A stretch of 12,287 bases of DNA from Bacteroidales bacterium (GTDB taxonomy: Bacteria; Bacteroidota; Bacteroidia; Bacteroidales; NBLH01): contig JAKIUH010000084.1 in the NCBI GenBank assembly GCA_021647685.1, forward strand, positions 1 through 12,287. Direction: 5' to 3'. The notes under the pieces are model-generated. The model was not told where the DNA came from, searched no databases, and was given only the letters and a program-made list of their open reading frames with translations. Both the position numbers and the translations under genes were made by a program. The stretch's first letter is position 1; the number at the start of each line of letters is the position of its first letter. Of this stretch, positions 1 through 6,672 are shown one piece after another.

Positions 1-1754
1 TCAATCGTTGCATTTGCTTGTGCAATTGTTTTGGCTTCTTCTTCTTCTGCACTTAAATATACAACACCGTTTTCGGATAAATCTACTTTACCCGATTCAA
101 CTTTTCGGTAAGGAGTTTCGATAAATCCTAAATTGTTAATTTTTGCATAAACACATAGTGAAGAAATCAAACCAATGTTTGGTCCTTCGGGTGTTTCAAT
201 CGGACATAATCTTCCGTAATGCGTATAGTGAACATCTCGAACTTCAAAACCGGCTCTCTCTCTTGATAAACCGCCCGGACCTAATGCCGACATTCTACGC
301 TTATGGGTCATTTCGGCAAGCGGATTGGTTTGATCCATAAATTGAGAAAGCTGATTGGTTCCAAAAAATGAATTAATTACCGATGATAAGGTTTTGGAAT
401 TTATTAAATCTATTGGTGTAAATACTTCATTATCACGAACATTCATTCTTTCGCGAATCGTACGTGCCATACGTGCCAAACCAACACCAAACTGGTTATA
501 TAATTGTTCGCCAACGGTTCTAACTCTACGGTTACTTAAATGGTCTATATCATCAACATCCGTTTTTGCATTAATTAATTTTATCAGATATTTAATGATT
601 TCCGTAATATCTTCTTTAGTTAAAACTTTAATATCAATTGATGTATTTAAGTTTAATTTTTTGTTAATTCGGTAACGACCTACTTCTCCCAAATCGTAGC
701 GTTTATCAGAGAAAAATAGTTTATCAATGATATCTCTGGCGGTTGCTTCGTCAGGGGGTTCTGAGTTTCTTAATTGACGGTAAATATGCAATACGGCTTC
801 TTTTTCCGAGTTACAAGGGTCTCTTTGAAGCGTATTGTAAATAATTGAAAAATCAGTTTGATTCTTTCTTTCTTTGTGAACAAGAATGGTTTGAGTACCG
901 GAATCAATAATTTCGTTAATATGAATTTCTTCCAATACCGTTTCACGGTCAATAATAATTTCGTTTCTTTCAATAGAAACTACTTCACCGGTATCTTCGT
1001 CCACAAAATCTTCTACCCAGCTTTTTAATACTCTGGCTGCAAGTTTACGTCCTAAAACTTGTTTTAAAGCTGTTTTATTAACCTTTACTTCATCAGCAAG
1101 ATCAAAAATTTCCAGAATGTCTTTATCGCTTTCGTAGCCAATGGCTCTGAGCAATGTGGTAACCGGAAGTTTTTTCTTACGATCGATGTATGCATACATA
1201 ACATTGTTTATGTCAGTAGCAAATTCGATCCAAGATCCTTTAAAAGGAATAATTCTTGCCGAATATAATTTTGTACCGTTTGCGTGTAAACTTTGTCCGA
1301 AAAACACTCCCGGTGAACGGTGCAATTGAGAAACAACCACACGTTCAGCACCATTAATAACAAAAGTTCCTCTTGGTGTCATGTATGGGATGGTTCCCAG
1401 ATACACATCCTGTACAATGGTTTCAAAATCTTCGTGTTCCGGATCGGTACAGTATAATTCTAATTTAGCTTTTAACGGAACGCTAAAAGTTAAACCTCTT
1501 TCCAGACATTCTTCGATTGTATAACGCGGCGGGTCAACATAATAATCAATAAATTCCAGTACGAAATTATTTCGAGTGTCTGTAATTGGAAAATTTTCGC
1601 TAAATACCTTAAAAAGACCTTCTTGTTTTCTTTTTTCGGGTGTGGTATCCAGTTGAAAAAAATCCTTAAATGATTTTAATTGAATTTCCAAAAAATCAGG
1701 ATAATCCAGTTGATTTTTTGTTTTGGCGAAACTAATTCTAGTATTGTTGGACAT
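1..1754 (-). CDS. rpoB: RNA polymerase beta subunit RpoB, N-terminal part (cut by window edge)
   Basis: This is the catalytic beta subunit of DNA-directed RNA polymerase. The reading frame is open from the ATG at 1754 to the window edge, about 584 codons, close to half of a normal RpoB. The protein begins MSNNTRISFAK and carries the beta protrusion, lobe and fork regions. The rifampicin cluster is intact: FFGTNQLSQFMDQTNPL, then THKRRMSALGPGGLSRERAG, then CPIETPEGPNIGL. Asp474, His484 and Ser489 correspond to E. coli D516, H526 and S531, and all are the wild-type residues. The gene lies 101 bp after rplL, with a terminator-like hairpin between them. There is no Shine-Dalgarno sequence before the start. 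The truncation comes from the window, not from mutation. Identification is essentially certain. Confidence 0.98.
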   Translation of the reverse strand, partial: MSNNTRISFAKTKNQLDYPDFLEIQLKSFKDFFQLDTTPEKRKQEGLFKVFSENFPITDTRNNFVLEFIDYYVDPPRYTIEECLERGLTFSVPLKAKLELYCTDPEHEDFETIVQDVYLGTIPYMTPRGTFVINGAERVVVSQLHRSPGVFFGQSLHANGTKLYSARIIPFKGSWIEFATDINNVMYAYIDRKKKLPVTTLLRAIGYESDKDILEIFDLADEVKVNKTALKQVLGRKLAARVLKSWVEDFVDEDTGEVVSIERNEIIIDRETVLEEIHINEIIDSGTQTILVHKERKNQTDFSIIYNTLQRDPCNSEKEAVLHIYRQLRNSEPPDEATARDIIDKLFFSDKRYDLGEVGRYRINKKLNLNTSIDIKVLTKEDITEIIKYLIKLINAKTDVDDIDHLSNRRVRTVGEQLYNQFGVGLARMARTIRERMNVRDNEVFTPIDLINSKTLSSVINSFFGTNQLSQFMDQTNPLAEMTHKRRMSALGPGGLSRERAGFEVRDVHYTHYGRLCPIETPEGPNIGLISSLCVYAKINNLGFIETPYRKVESGKVDLSENGVVYLSAEEEEAKTIAQANATI

Positions 1755-1792
1755 TTATCTAAATGGTATTAATTGAACTTTGAAATAATGAC

Positions 1793-1830
1793 AAAAAGGC
1801 TTAGCATACCTTATACAAGGATGCTAAACC
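1793..1830 (-). terminator. Terminator-like hairpin (attenuator) between rplL and rpoB
   Basis: Read on the minus strand, TTAGCAT-CCTT and AAGG-(T)-ATGCTAA form an 11-bp stem with one bulged base and a 4-nt loop. GG/CC pairs extend the base beyond a mismatch. Five U residues follow at once (1797 to 1793). This is the form of an intrinsic terminator. It sits inside an operon, so partial termination is the likely role. E. coli also has an attenuator between rplL and rpoB that lowers rpoBC expression relative to ribosomal proteins; the analogy here is inference. Confidence 0.75.
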
Positions 1831-1855
1831 TGAAACCTTCTCCTTAATGGAAATA

Positions 1856-2233
1856 TTATTTAAGTTCAACTTCTGCTCCGCCTTCTTCTAACTGAGTTTT
1901 TAATGATTCAGCTTCTTCTTTAGATACACCTTCTTTGATTGGGCTTGGAGCAGCGTCAACTATAGCCTTAGCATCTTTTAATGAAACGCCTGCTAACTCT
2001 TTTACTAATTTTACGATTTGTAATTTAGCTTGTCCGGCTGCTTTTAAGATAACATCAAATTCTGTTTTTTCTTCTGCACCGCCACCAGCTTCTCCGCCAG
2101 CAGGTCCTGCAACAGCCACTGCAGCAGCAGCAGGTTCAATACCGTATTCTTCTTTTAAAATTTCTGCTAACTCATTAACTTCTTTTACAGTCAAATTTAC
2201 TAATTGCTCTGCAAATGATTTTAAATCTGCCAT
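1856..2233 (-). CDS. rplL: Ribosomal protein bL12 (L7/L12)
   Basis: This is the 125-residue stalk protein of the large ribosomal subunit. It recruits EF-Tu, EF-G and other GTPase factors and is present as dimers bound to L10. Residues 1 to about 33 form the dimerisation helices. Residues 34 to 54 are an Ala/Gly-rich flexible hinge (AAAAVAVAGPAGGEAGGG). Residues 57 to 125 form the factor-binding domain, with the usual LKAAGQAKLQIVKLVKELAG and SLKDAKAIVDAAP-type segments. Length and domain order are normal for the family. It starts 28 bp after rplJ, so the L10-L12 pair is made from one message. Only a purine-rich AAGAGA precedes the start. Termination at the hairpin after this gene would let it be made in excess over rpoB. 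Confidence 0.98.
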   Translation of the reverse strand: MADLKSFAEQLVNLTVKEVNELAEILKEEYGIEPAAAAVAVAGPAGGEAGGGAEEKTEFDVILKAAGQAKLQIVKLVKELAGVSLKDAKAIVDAAPSPIKEGVSKEEAESLKTQLEEGGAEVELK

Positions 2234-2261
2234 TTTTTTTCTCTTTTAATTAATTTTTATA

Positions 2262-2786
2262 CTAAGATTCTTTTTCTGAAAGAGTTTTCAAAACTCCGAC
2301 AAGGGTTTGACCCCCTGATTGTAATGCTGAAACAACATTTTTAACAGGTGATTGTAGTAATGCAACAATATCTCCAATCAATTCGTCTTTTGATTTTATG
2401 TTTGCAAGTACTTCTAATTGTTCATCACCAATATAAACTGATTCTTCAACGTAAGCTGCTTTTAAAAGCGGCTTTTCCTTTTTCTTTTTCCTAAATTCTT
2501 TTATCAACTTTGCCGGACCGTTACCGACTTCACTGAACATTATTGAAGTATTATTTACTAATGTTTGATAAATCTCTTCAATATTTTTTTCCGATTGTTC
2601 AAATGCTTTTTTTAACAAAGTATTTTTCACAACTTGCAATTCGATGTTACTCTTATAGCAAGCTCTTCTAAGATCACTTGTGTCCTGTGCATTTAAATCA
2701 GAAATATCAGCGAGATAAAAATGAGGAGTAGCGTTGATTTTTTCAGTCAAACTTTCTACTAATTTTATTTTATCTTCCCGTTTCAT
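2262..2786 (-). CDS. rplJ: Ribosomal protein uL10
   Basis: uL10 anchors the L7/L12 dimers to the base of the ribosomal stalk next to L11 and 23S rRNA. The protein has 174 residues, a usual bacterial length. The N-terminal part (residues 1 to about 100) is the rRNA-binding domain, with the characteristic ADISDLNAQDTSDLRR and VVKNTLLKKAFE segments. The C-terminal half ends in the long helix that binds L12 (about 135 to 174, SPVKNVVSALQSGGQTLVGVL). The gene begins 16 bp after rplA and is followed by rplL. That gap is too short for the long leader through which L10 represses its own synthesis in E. coli, so any such control must work differently here. There is no Shine-Dalgarno sequence before the start. 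Confidence 0.97.
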   Translation of the reverse strand: MKREDKIKLVESLTEKINATPHFYLADISDLNAQDTSDLRRACYKSNIELQVVKNTLLKKAFEQSEKNIEEIYQTLVNNTSIMFSEVGNGPAKLIKEFRKKKKEKPLLKAAYVEESVYIGDEQLEVLANIKSKDELIGDIVALLQSPVKNVVSALQSGGQTLVGVLKTLSEKES

Positions 2787-2802
2787 AATAATTTAAATTT
2801 AA

Positions 2803-3498
2803 TTAATCATCAATTGATTTTACATCAACCTGAATACCAGGACTCATTGTACTGGAAAGATAAACACTCTTCATATACGTACCTTTCGCTGCTGTTGGTT
2901 TCAATTTATTGATGGTTGCTAAAAACTCACGTGCATTTTCAAAAATTTTATCTGCTGAAAATGATACTTTACCAATTGAAGTATGAACAATTCCGTATTT
3001 ATCAACTTTAAAGTCGATTTTACCTTGTTTTACTTCTTTTACAGCATTTCCGATATCCATAGTTACCGTTCCGCTTTTAGGGTTCGGCATTAATCCCCGA
3101 GGACCTAAAATCCTACCTAATTGACCTACTTTAGCCATTACGGAAGGCATAGTGATAACTACGTCAATATCTGTCCAACCACCTTTGATTTTAGCAATAA
3201 AATCATCTAAACCTACATAATCTGCACCGGCAGCTTTTGCTTCGTCTTCCTTATCGGGAGTACAAAGAACCAAAACTTTTTTATCTTTACCGGTACCGTG
3301 CGGCAACGAAACGACTCCTCGAACCATTTGGTTGGCTTTTCTTGGATCAACACCTAAACGGACATCAATATCTACAGATGCGTCAAATTTTGAAAAAGTT
3401 ATTTCTTTAACTAAATTTGCTGCTTCTTTCAAAGAGTATTGTTTCCCTTTTTCAAGTTTTTCCAAAGCCAGTTTTTTATTTTTACTCAACTTAGCCAT
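2803..3498 (-). CDS. rplA: Ribosomal protein uL1
   Basis: uL1 forms the mobile L1 stalk that guides deacylated tRNA out of the E site. In several bacteria it also represses its own operon by binding the message. The protein has 231 residues, normal for the family. The L1 signature is clear at residues 128 to 146 (GRILGPRGLMPNPKSGTVT), and the N-terminal domain carries the conserved SVDIDVRLGVDPRKANQ segment at about 41 to 57. It lies 16 bp after rplK, the classic rplK-rplA pair. The C-terminus, SIDD, runs up to the rplJ leader. If L1 autoregulates here, the hairpin before rplK is the natural place to look. Confidence 0.98.
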   Translation of the reverse strand: MAKLSKNKKLALEKLEKGKQYSLKEAANLVKEITFSKFDASVDIDVRLGVDPRKANQMVRGVVSLPHGTGKDKKVLVLCTPDKEDEAKAAGADYVGLDDFIAKIKGGWTDIDVVITMPSVMAKVGQLGRILGPRGLMPNPKSGTVTMDIGNAVKEVKQGKIDFKVDKYGIVHTSIGKVSFSADKIFENAREFLATINKLKPTAAKGTYMKSVYLSSTMSPGIQVDVKSIDD

Positions 3499-3514
3499 TT
3501 CTTAAATTTAATCT

Positions 3515-3961
3515 TTAGTTAATATCCTCAGGAAAATCACCTTGAATAGTAATTCCCATACTCCTTGCAGTTCCTGCGACCATTTTCATTGCTGAACTTA
3601 CTTTAAATGCATTTAAATCCTGCATTTTGTCTTCTGCAATTTGTTTTACTTGATCCCAAGTAATAGAAGCTACTTTAACTCTATTAGGTTCTGCTGAACC
3701 TGATTTTAATTTTGCGGCTTCTAATAATTGAACTGCAACAGGAGGTGTTTTAGTTATGAAATCAAAAGATTTGTCTGCATAAACGGTAATTACTACCGGT
3801 ATCACTTTTCCCGCTCTATCTTGTGTTCTGGCATTAAATTGCTTACAGAACTCCATGATATTGACCCCTTTTGCACCAAGTGCAGGCCCAACAGGCGGTG
3901 AAGGATTTGCAGCCCCTCCTTTAATTTGTAACTTAATTAATCCTGCAACTTCTTTTGCCAT
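3515..3961 (-). CDS. rplK: Ribosomal protein uL11
   Basis: uL11 binds the GTPase-associated centre of 23S rRNA. It is needed for factor-dependent GTP hydrolysis and for sensing uncharged tRNA in the stringent response. The protein has 148 residues. The N-terminal domain (1 to about 70) includes the flexible proline-rich segment NPSPPVGPALGAKGVN, which in other bacteria is where thiostrepton-resistance changes fall; Pro22 and Pro23 are present. The C-terminal rRNA-binding domain carries the L11 signature DLNAFKVSSAMKMVAGTA at about 115 to 132. The gene follows nusG after 100 bp, and that gap holds an inverted repeat. It has no Shine-Dalgarno sequence. Confidence 0.98.
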   Translation of the reverse strand: MAKEVAGLIKLQIKGGAANPSPPVGPALGAKGVNIMEFCKQFNARTQDRAGKVIPVVITVYADKSFDFITKTPPVAVQLLEAAKLKSGSAEPNRVKVASITWDQVKQIAEDKMQDLNAFKVSSAMKMVAGTARSMGITIQGDFPEDIN

Positions 3962-3989
3962 TTTTATTAATTTACGAATTAATGTTATC

Positions 3990-4039
3990 GATAGTTATAT
4001 AGGAAGCATTTAATTACAAATCATAAATTCATAACTATC
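3990..4039 (-). repeat. Inverted repeat in the nusG-rplK gap (candidate leader structure)
   Basis: GATAGTTAT at 3990-3998 is perfectly matched by ATAACTATC at 4031-4039, giving a 9-bp stem closing a 32-nt loop about 30 nt before the rplK start. No U-tract follows on the minus strand, so it does not look like a terminator. It could be a regulatory leader for rplK-rplA, for example an L1-binding site, or a processing site. The function is inference. Confidence 0.45.
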
Positions 4040-4061
4040 AATGCGATTTATAATTATATTA

Positions 4062-4613
4062 TTAATTTTCTTTTGCTACTTGTAAAAAACTTAGTTCTAA
4101 TGGAGTTTTTCTACCAAAAATTTTAACCATTACTTTAAGTTTTTTCTTTTCTTCATTCACTTCTTCAATTGTTCCGGTAAATCCATTAAACGGACCATCG
4201 GTTACTTTTACGGTTTCACCAACAAAAAATGGGGTACCTATTTCTTCTTCACTATTTTCCAGCTCATCTACAGTTCCAAGGATTCTGTTTACTTCATTTG
4301 TTCTTAAAGGAACCGGATCTCCACCTTTTTCTGCACCAAGAAACCCAATTACATTATTTATACTTTTGATAATATGAGGAATTTCACCTTCCAATAAGGC
4401 TTCGATAAAAACATTACCCGGAAATAAGTTTCGCTCTTTACTGATTTTTTTCCCATTTCTGATGAGATAAACTTTTTCGGCAGGTATAAGTACTTGTCCA
4501 ATATAATCTTGAAGATTCAACCGAGCAACTTCACTTTCGATTGAGGCTTTAACTTTTTTTTCTTTCCCGCCAATCGTTCTTATTACGTACCATTTTTTCT
4601 CGCTAACAGCCAT
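4062..4613 (-). CDS. nusG: Transcription termination/antitermination factor NusG
   Basis: NusG binds RNA polymerase through its N-terminal domain and couples transcription to Rho or to the ribosome through its C-terminal domain. The protein has 183 residues. The NGN domain spans about 6 to 112 (WYVIRTIGGKEKKVK, then NLFPGNVFIEA). The KOW domain spans about 130 to 180 (GETVKVTDGPFNGFTGTIEEV). The secE-nusG-rplKAJL-rpoB order is the widely conserved arrangement. The start at 4613 is fixed by a strong AAGGAGG seven bases upstream, which is exceptional among the genes of this window. That site lies in the 17-bp gap after secE. Confidence 0.97.
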   Translation of the reverse strand: MAVSEKKWYVIRTIGGKEKKVKASIESEVARLNLQDYIGQVLIPAEKVYLIRNGKKISKERNLFPGNVFIEALLEGEIPHIIKSINNVIGFLGAEKGGDPVPLRTNEVNRILGTVDELENSEEEIGTPFFVGETVKVTDGPFNGFTGTIEEVNEEKKKLKVMVKIFGRKTPLELSFLQVAKEN

Positions 4614-4620
4614 TTGTTTG

Positions 4621-4627
4621 CCTCCTT
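4621..4627 (-). promoter_or_regulatory. Strong Shine-Dalgarno sequence of nusG
   Basis: AAGGAGG lies 7 nt before the nusG ATG and between the secE stop and nusG. It is a near-complete complement of the 16S rRNA 3' end. The other protein-coding starts visible in this window, apart from hpf, have nothing comparable. Confidence 0.85.
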
Positions 4628-4630
4628 AAA

Positions 4631-4822
4631 TTAGTAAAACAAACCGTATATCATCTTCATGATGTTGCTGAATGAAGAATCCATCAGATATATAATAATT
4701 GCAATTATCAAGGATGCAATCATTACAACAATTGCACTATTTTGAAGTTCAGGCCATGTTGGCCAAGTAACTTTTTGAGTTAATTCCTTGTATGACTCCT
4801 CAATATATATTTTCAGTTTCAT
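4631..4822 (-). CDS. secE: Preprotein translocase subunit SecE
   Basis: SecE is the small inner-membrane subunit that clamps SecY in the Sec translocon. I place the start at the ATG at 4822, giving 63 residues (MKLKIYIEESYKEL...), the usual size of the single-span SecE of non-proteobacteria. An amphipathic N-terminal helix is followed by the family motif KVTWPTWPEL (residues 17 to 26) and one membrane span at about 29 to 47. The frame is open further upstream to an ATG at 4873, but those 17 codons lie inside tRNA-Trp and do not resemble SecE. The gene starts 21 bp after the tRNA, so it is probably translated from a processed transcript. It has no Shine-Dalgarno sequence. Confidence 0.95.
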   Translation of the reverse strand: MKLKIYIEESYKELTQKVTWPTWPELQNSAIVVMIASLIIAIIIYLMDSSFSNIMKMIYGLFY

Positions 4823-4843
4823 CTGTTTTGTATAATTATTCTG

Positions 4844-4916
4844 CACGGGAGGAGCGACTCGAACGCCCGACACCTGGTTTTGGAGACCAGTGCTCTACCA
4901 ACTGAGCTACACCCGT
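4844..4916 (-). tRNA. trnW: tRNA-Trp (anticodon CCA)
   Basis: A 73-nt cloverleaf with D-stem GCTC/GAGC, anticodon arm CTGGT-CTCCAAA-ACCAG (anticodon CCA at 4881-4883), T-arm GGGCG-TTCGAGT-CGCTC and discriminator G. The acceptor stem ACGGGTG/CTCCCGT pairs except for U6 against U67. CCA is not encoded; the bases after G73 are CAG. It lies between tuf and secE, a position seen in many bacteria. Confidence 0.96.
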
Positions 4917-4925
4917 TTCTACAAC

Positions 4926-4969
4926 GAAAAGCAGATTTGATAAAATTTGATTATCAAACCCTGCTTTTC
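4926..4969 (-). terminator. Long hairpin between tuf and tRNA-Trp
   Basis: GAAAAGCAG (4926-4934) pairs with CTGCTTTTC (4961-4969). Inside it TTTGATAA (4936-4943) pairs with TTATCAAA (4951-4958) around a 7-nt loop. The whole is a 17-bp stem with one small internal loop. On the minus strand the 3' arm ends in UUUUC followed by GUUGU, so the U-tract is modest. It may partly terminate the abundant tuf transcript, or be cut to separate tuf mRNA from tRNA-Trp. The structure is seen; the role is inferred. Confidence 0.65.
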
Positions 4970-4991
4970 TATATATAAATTTAACAATCTG

Positions 4992-6179
4992 TTATTCAAT
5001 AATTTCAGTTACCTGACCAGCACCTACTGTTCTACCACCTTCACGGATTGCAAAACGTAATCCTTGAGTCATAGCAACAGGAGTAATTAATTCAACTGTG
5101 ATTGTTACATTATCACCCGGCATAACCATTTCAACACCTTCAGGTAATTGAATTTCTCCGGTTACGTCAAGAGTTCTTAAATAGAACTGAGGACGGTACT
5201 TATTGTGGAAAGGAGTGTGACGTCCGCCTTCTTCTTTCTTCAATACATAAACCTCAGCTTTAAATTTTGTATGTGGAGTAATACTACCGGGTTTGGCAAT
5301 AACCATACCTCTTTTGATTTCTTTTTTGTCCACACCTCTTAACAATAAACCTACGTTATCACCGGCTTGACCATCGTCAAGAATTTTCCTAAACATTTCA
5401 ACTCCGGTTACAACAGATTTCATTTTGTTTGCTCCTAAACCAATAATTTCAACAGGATCGCCTGTATGAATTACACCTGTTTCAATTCTACCGGTAGCAA
5501 CGGTTCCTCTACCTGTAATTGAGAACACGTCTTCAACAGGCATTAAGAAATCTTTTTCAGTATCACGAGGAGGTATTGGAATCCATTCATCAACGGCATT
5601 CATAAGTTCTATAACTTTTTCTTCCCATTCCGGCTCTCCGTTTAATGCACCTAGTGCAGAACCCATAATAACAGGTGTGTTTTCACCGTCAAACTCATAG
5701 AAATCTAAAAGTTCTCTGATTTCCATTTCAACAAGTTCTAACAATTCAGGATCGTCAACCATATCAACTTTGTTGATAAAAACTACCAATCTGGGTACGT
5801 TTACCTGTCTTGCTAAAAGTATGTGCTCTCTTGTTTGAGGCATAGGTCCGTCAGTACCTGCAACTACGATAATAGCACCGTCCATTTGGGCAGCACCAGT
5901 AACCATGTTCTTAACATAGTCAGCGTGTCCGGGACAGTCAACGTGTGCATAGTGACGTTTTTCAGTTTCATATTCAACGTGAGCAGTATTAATAGTAATA
6001 CCTCTTTCTTTTTCTTCAGGAGCATTGTCAATGGAATCAAAGTCCATAACTTCACTCAAACCCTTTTTAGCTAAAACATTAGTAATAGCAGATGTTAAGG
6101 TAGTTTTTCCGTGGTCAACGTGACCAATGGTACCAATATTCACATGGGGTTTCGACCTGTCAAATTTTTCTTTAGCCAT
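4992..6179 (-). CDS. tuf: Elongation factor Tu
   Basis: EF-Tu is the GTPase that delivers aminoacyl-tRNA to the ribosomal A site. The protein has 395 residues, full length. The G domain carries P-loop GHVDHGKT (19-26), switch I RGITI (59-63, Thr62), DCPGH (81-85, with catalytic His85), NKVD (136-139) and SAL (174-176). Domains 2 and 3 follow, with GRGTVATGRIETG at about 223 to 235 and the C-terminal GGRTVGAGQVTEI. It starts about 60 bp after tRNA-Thr(GGU), the same position as tufB in E. coli, and is followed by a long hairpin and tRNA-Trp. No Shine-Dalgarno sequence precedes this very highly expressed gene, as is usual in Bacteroidota. Confidence 0.99.
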   Translation of the reverse strand: MAKEKFDRSKPHVNIGTIGHVDHGKTTLTSAITNVLAKKGLSEVMDFDSIDNAPEEKERGITINTAHVEYETEKRHYAHVDCPGHADYVKNMVTGAAQMDGAIIVVAGTDGPMPQTREHILLARQVNVPRLVVFINKVDMVDDPELLELVEMEIRELLDFYEFDGENTPVIMGSALGALNGEPEWEEKVIELMNAVDEWIPIPPRDTEKDFLMPVEDVFSITGRGTVATGRIETGVIHTGDPVEIIGLGANKMKSVVTGVEMFRKILDDGQAGDNVGLLLRGVDKKEIKRGMVIAKPGSITPHTKFKAEVYVLKKEEGGRHTPFHNKYRPQFYLRTLDVTGEIQLPEGVEMVMPGDNVTITVELITPVAMTQGLRFAIREGGRTVGAGQVTEIIE

Positions 6180-6239
6180 GATTTTTAGATGTTTTTACAA
6201 GTGATTTAAGAATATTCGTTTTAGAAAAATTAGCACTCG

Positions 6240-6311
<72 letters not shown>

Positions 6312-6325
6312 CAATAAAAAATTTG

Positions 6326-6398
6326 AGCGGGAAACGAGGCTCGAACCCGCGACCTACAGCTTGGAAGGCTGTCGCTCTACCAACTGAGCTATTCCCGC
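6326..6398 (-). tRNA. trnG: tRNA-Gly (anticodon UCC)
   Basis: A 73-nt cloverleaf with acceptor GCGGGAA/TTCCCGC, D-stem GCTC/GAGC, anticodon arm ACAGC-CTTCCAA-GCTGT (anticodon UCC at 6363-6365) and discriminator U. CCA is not encoded. It is 14 bp from the next tRNA and corresponds to glyT of E. coli. Confidence 0.96.
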
Positions 6399-6416
6399 TT
6401 AATTTTTTAATGCTTG

Positions 6417-6498
6417 TGGGGGGAGCAGGATTCGAACCTACGAAGGCTTAGCCAACAGATTTACAGTCTGCCCCATTTGACCGCTCTGGAATCCCCCC
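6417..6498 (-). tRNA. trnY: tRNA-Tyr (anticodon GUA)
   Basis: An 82-nt class II tRNA with acceptor GGGGGGA/TCCCCCC, anticodon loop CTGTAAA (anticodon GUA at 6462-6464), a long variable arm (GGCTAAGCC), T-arm GTAGG-TTCGAAT-CCTGC and discriminator A. CCA is not encoded. It corresponds to tyrU of E. coli. Confidence 0.96.
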
Positions 6499-6527
6499 AA
6501 ACCACACACAACAATTATTTAAAAACG

Positions 6528-6601
6528 AGCCGATGGACGGATTCGAACCGCCGACCGGCTGATTACAAATCAGCTGCTCTGACCAACTGAGCTACATCGG
6601 C
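6528..6601 (-). tRNA. trnT: tRNA-Thr (anticodon UGU)
   Basis: A 74-nt cloverleaf with acceptor GCCGATG/CATCGGC, D-stem GCTC/GAGC, anticodon arm GCTGA-TTTGTAA-TCAGC (anticodon UGU at 6565-6567), T-arm GGCGG-TTCGAAT-CCGTC and discriminator U. CCA is not encoded. It is the first gene of the superoperon, about 35 nt after the predicted transcription start, and corresponds to thrU of E. coli. Confidence 0.96.
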
Positions 6602-6640
6602 AACACGTTTAGAACTTAAATACCTTTCAAATTCGGTGTG

Positions 6641-6672
6641 CAAATGTAGAATATTTTGATTATATCCCAAAA
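6641..6672 (-). promoter_or_regulatory. Bacteroidota-type promoter for the tRNA-tuf superoperon
   Basis: On the minus strand TTTTG (6672-6668) is followed by exactly 19 nt and then TACATTTG (6648-6641). This matches the Bacteroidota primary-sigma consensus TTTG-N19-TAnnTTTG. Just upstream lies a run of almost pure A/T (6673 to about 6702) that could act as an UP element. Transcription would start near 6636, some 35 nt before tRNA-Thr. A TATAAT also occurs inside the spacer but is in the wrong place for this sigma factor. Confidence 0.8.

Noticed and set aside
270..345. Possible rifampicin-resistance change in rpoB
   Set aside because: The residues matching E. coli D516, H526 and S531 are all wild type.
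1935..2249. Plus-strand frame antisense to rplL
   Set aside because: It exists because the Ala/Gly-rich hinge of L7/L12 has few stops on the opposite strand.
3990..4045. Possible promoter in the nusG-rplK gap
   Set aside because: TTG and TATGATTTG are present, but the spacing and the -7 box do not match TTTG-N19-TAnnTTTG.
4823..4873. Upstream extension of secE to an ATG at 4873
   Set aside because: These 17 codons lie within tRNA-Trp and do not resemble any SecE N-terminus; the ATG at 4822 gives the normal 63-residue protein.
5823..6074. Plus- and minus-strand frames inside tuf
   Set aside because: They are shadows of a strongly conserved gene in other frames, with no start signal or family resemblance.
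6656..6665. TATAAT box upstream of tRNA-Thr
   Set aside because: It lies inside the 19-nt spacer of a complete Bacteroidota promoter, and this phylum's main sigma factor does not use TATAAT at -10.
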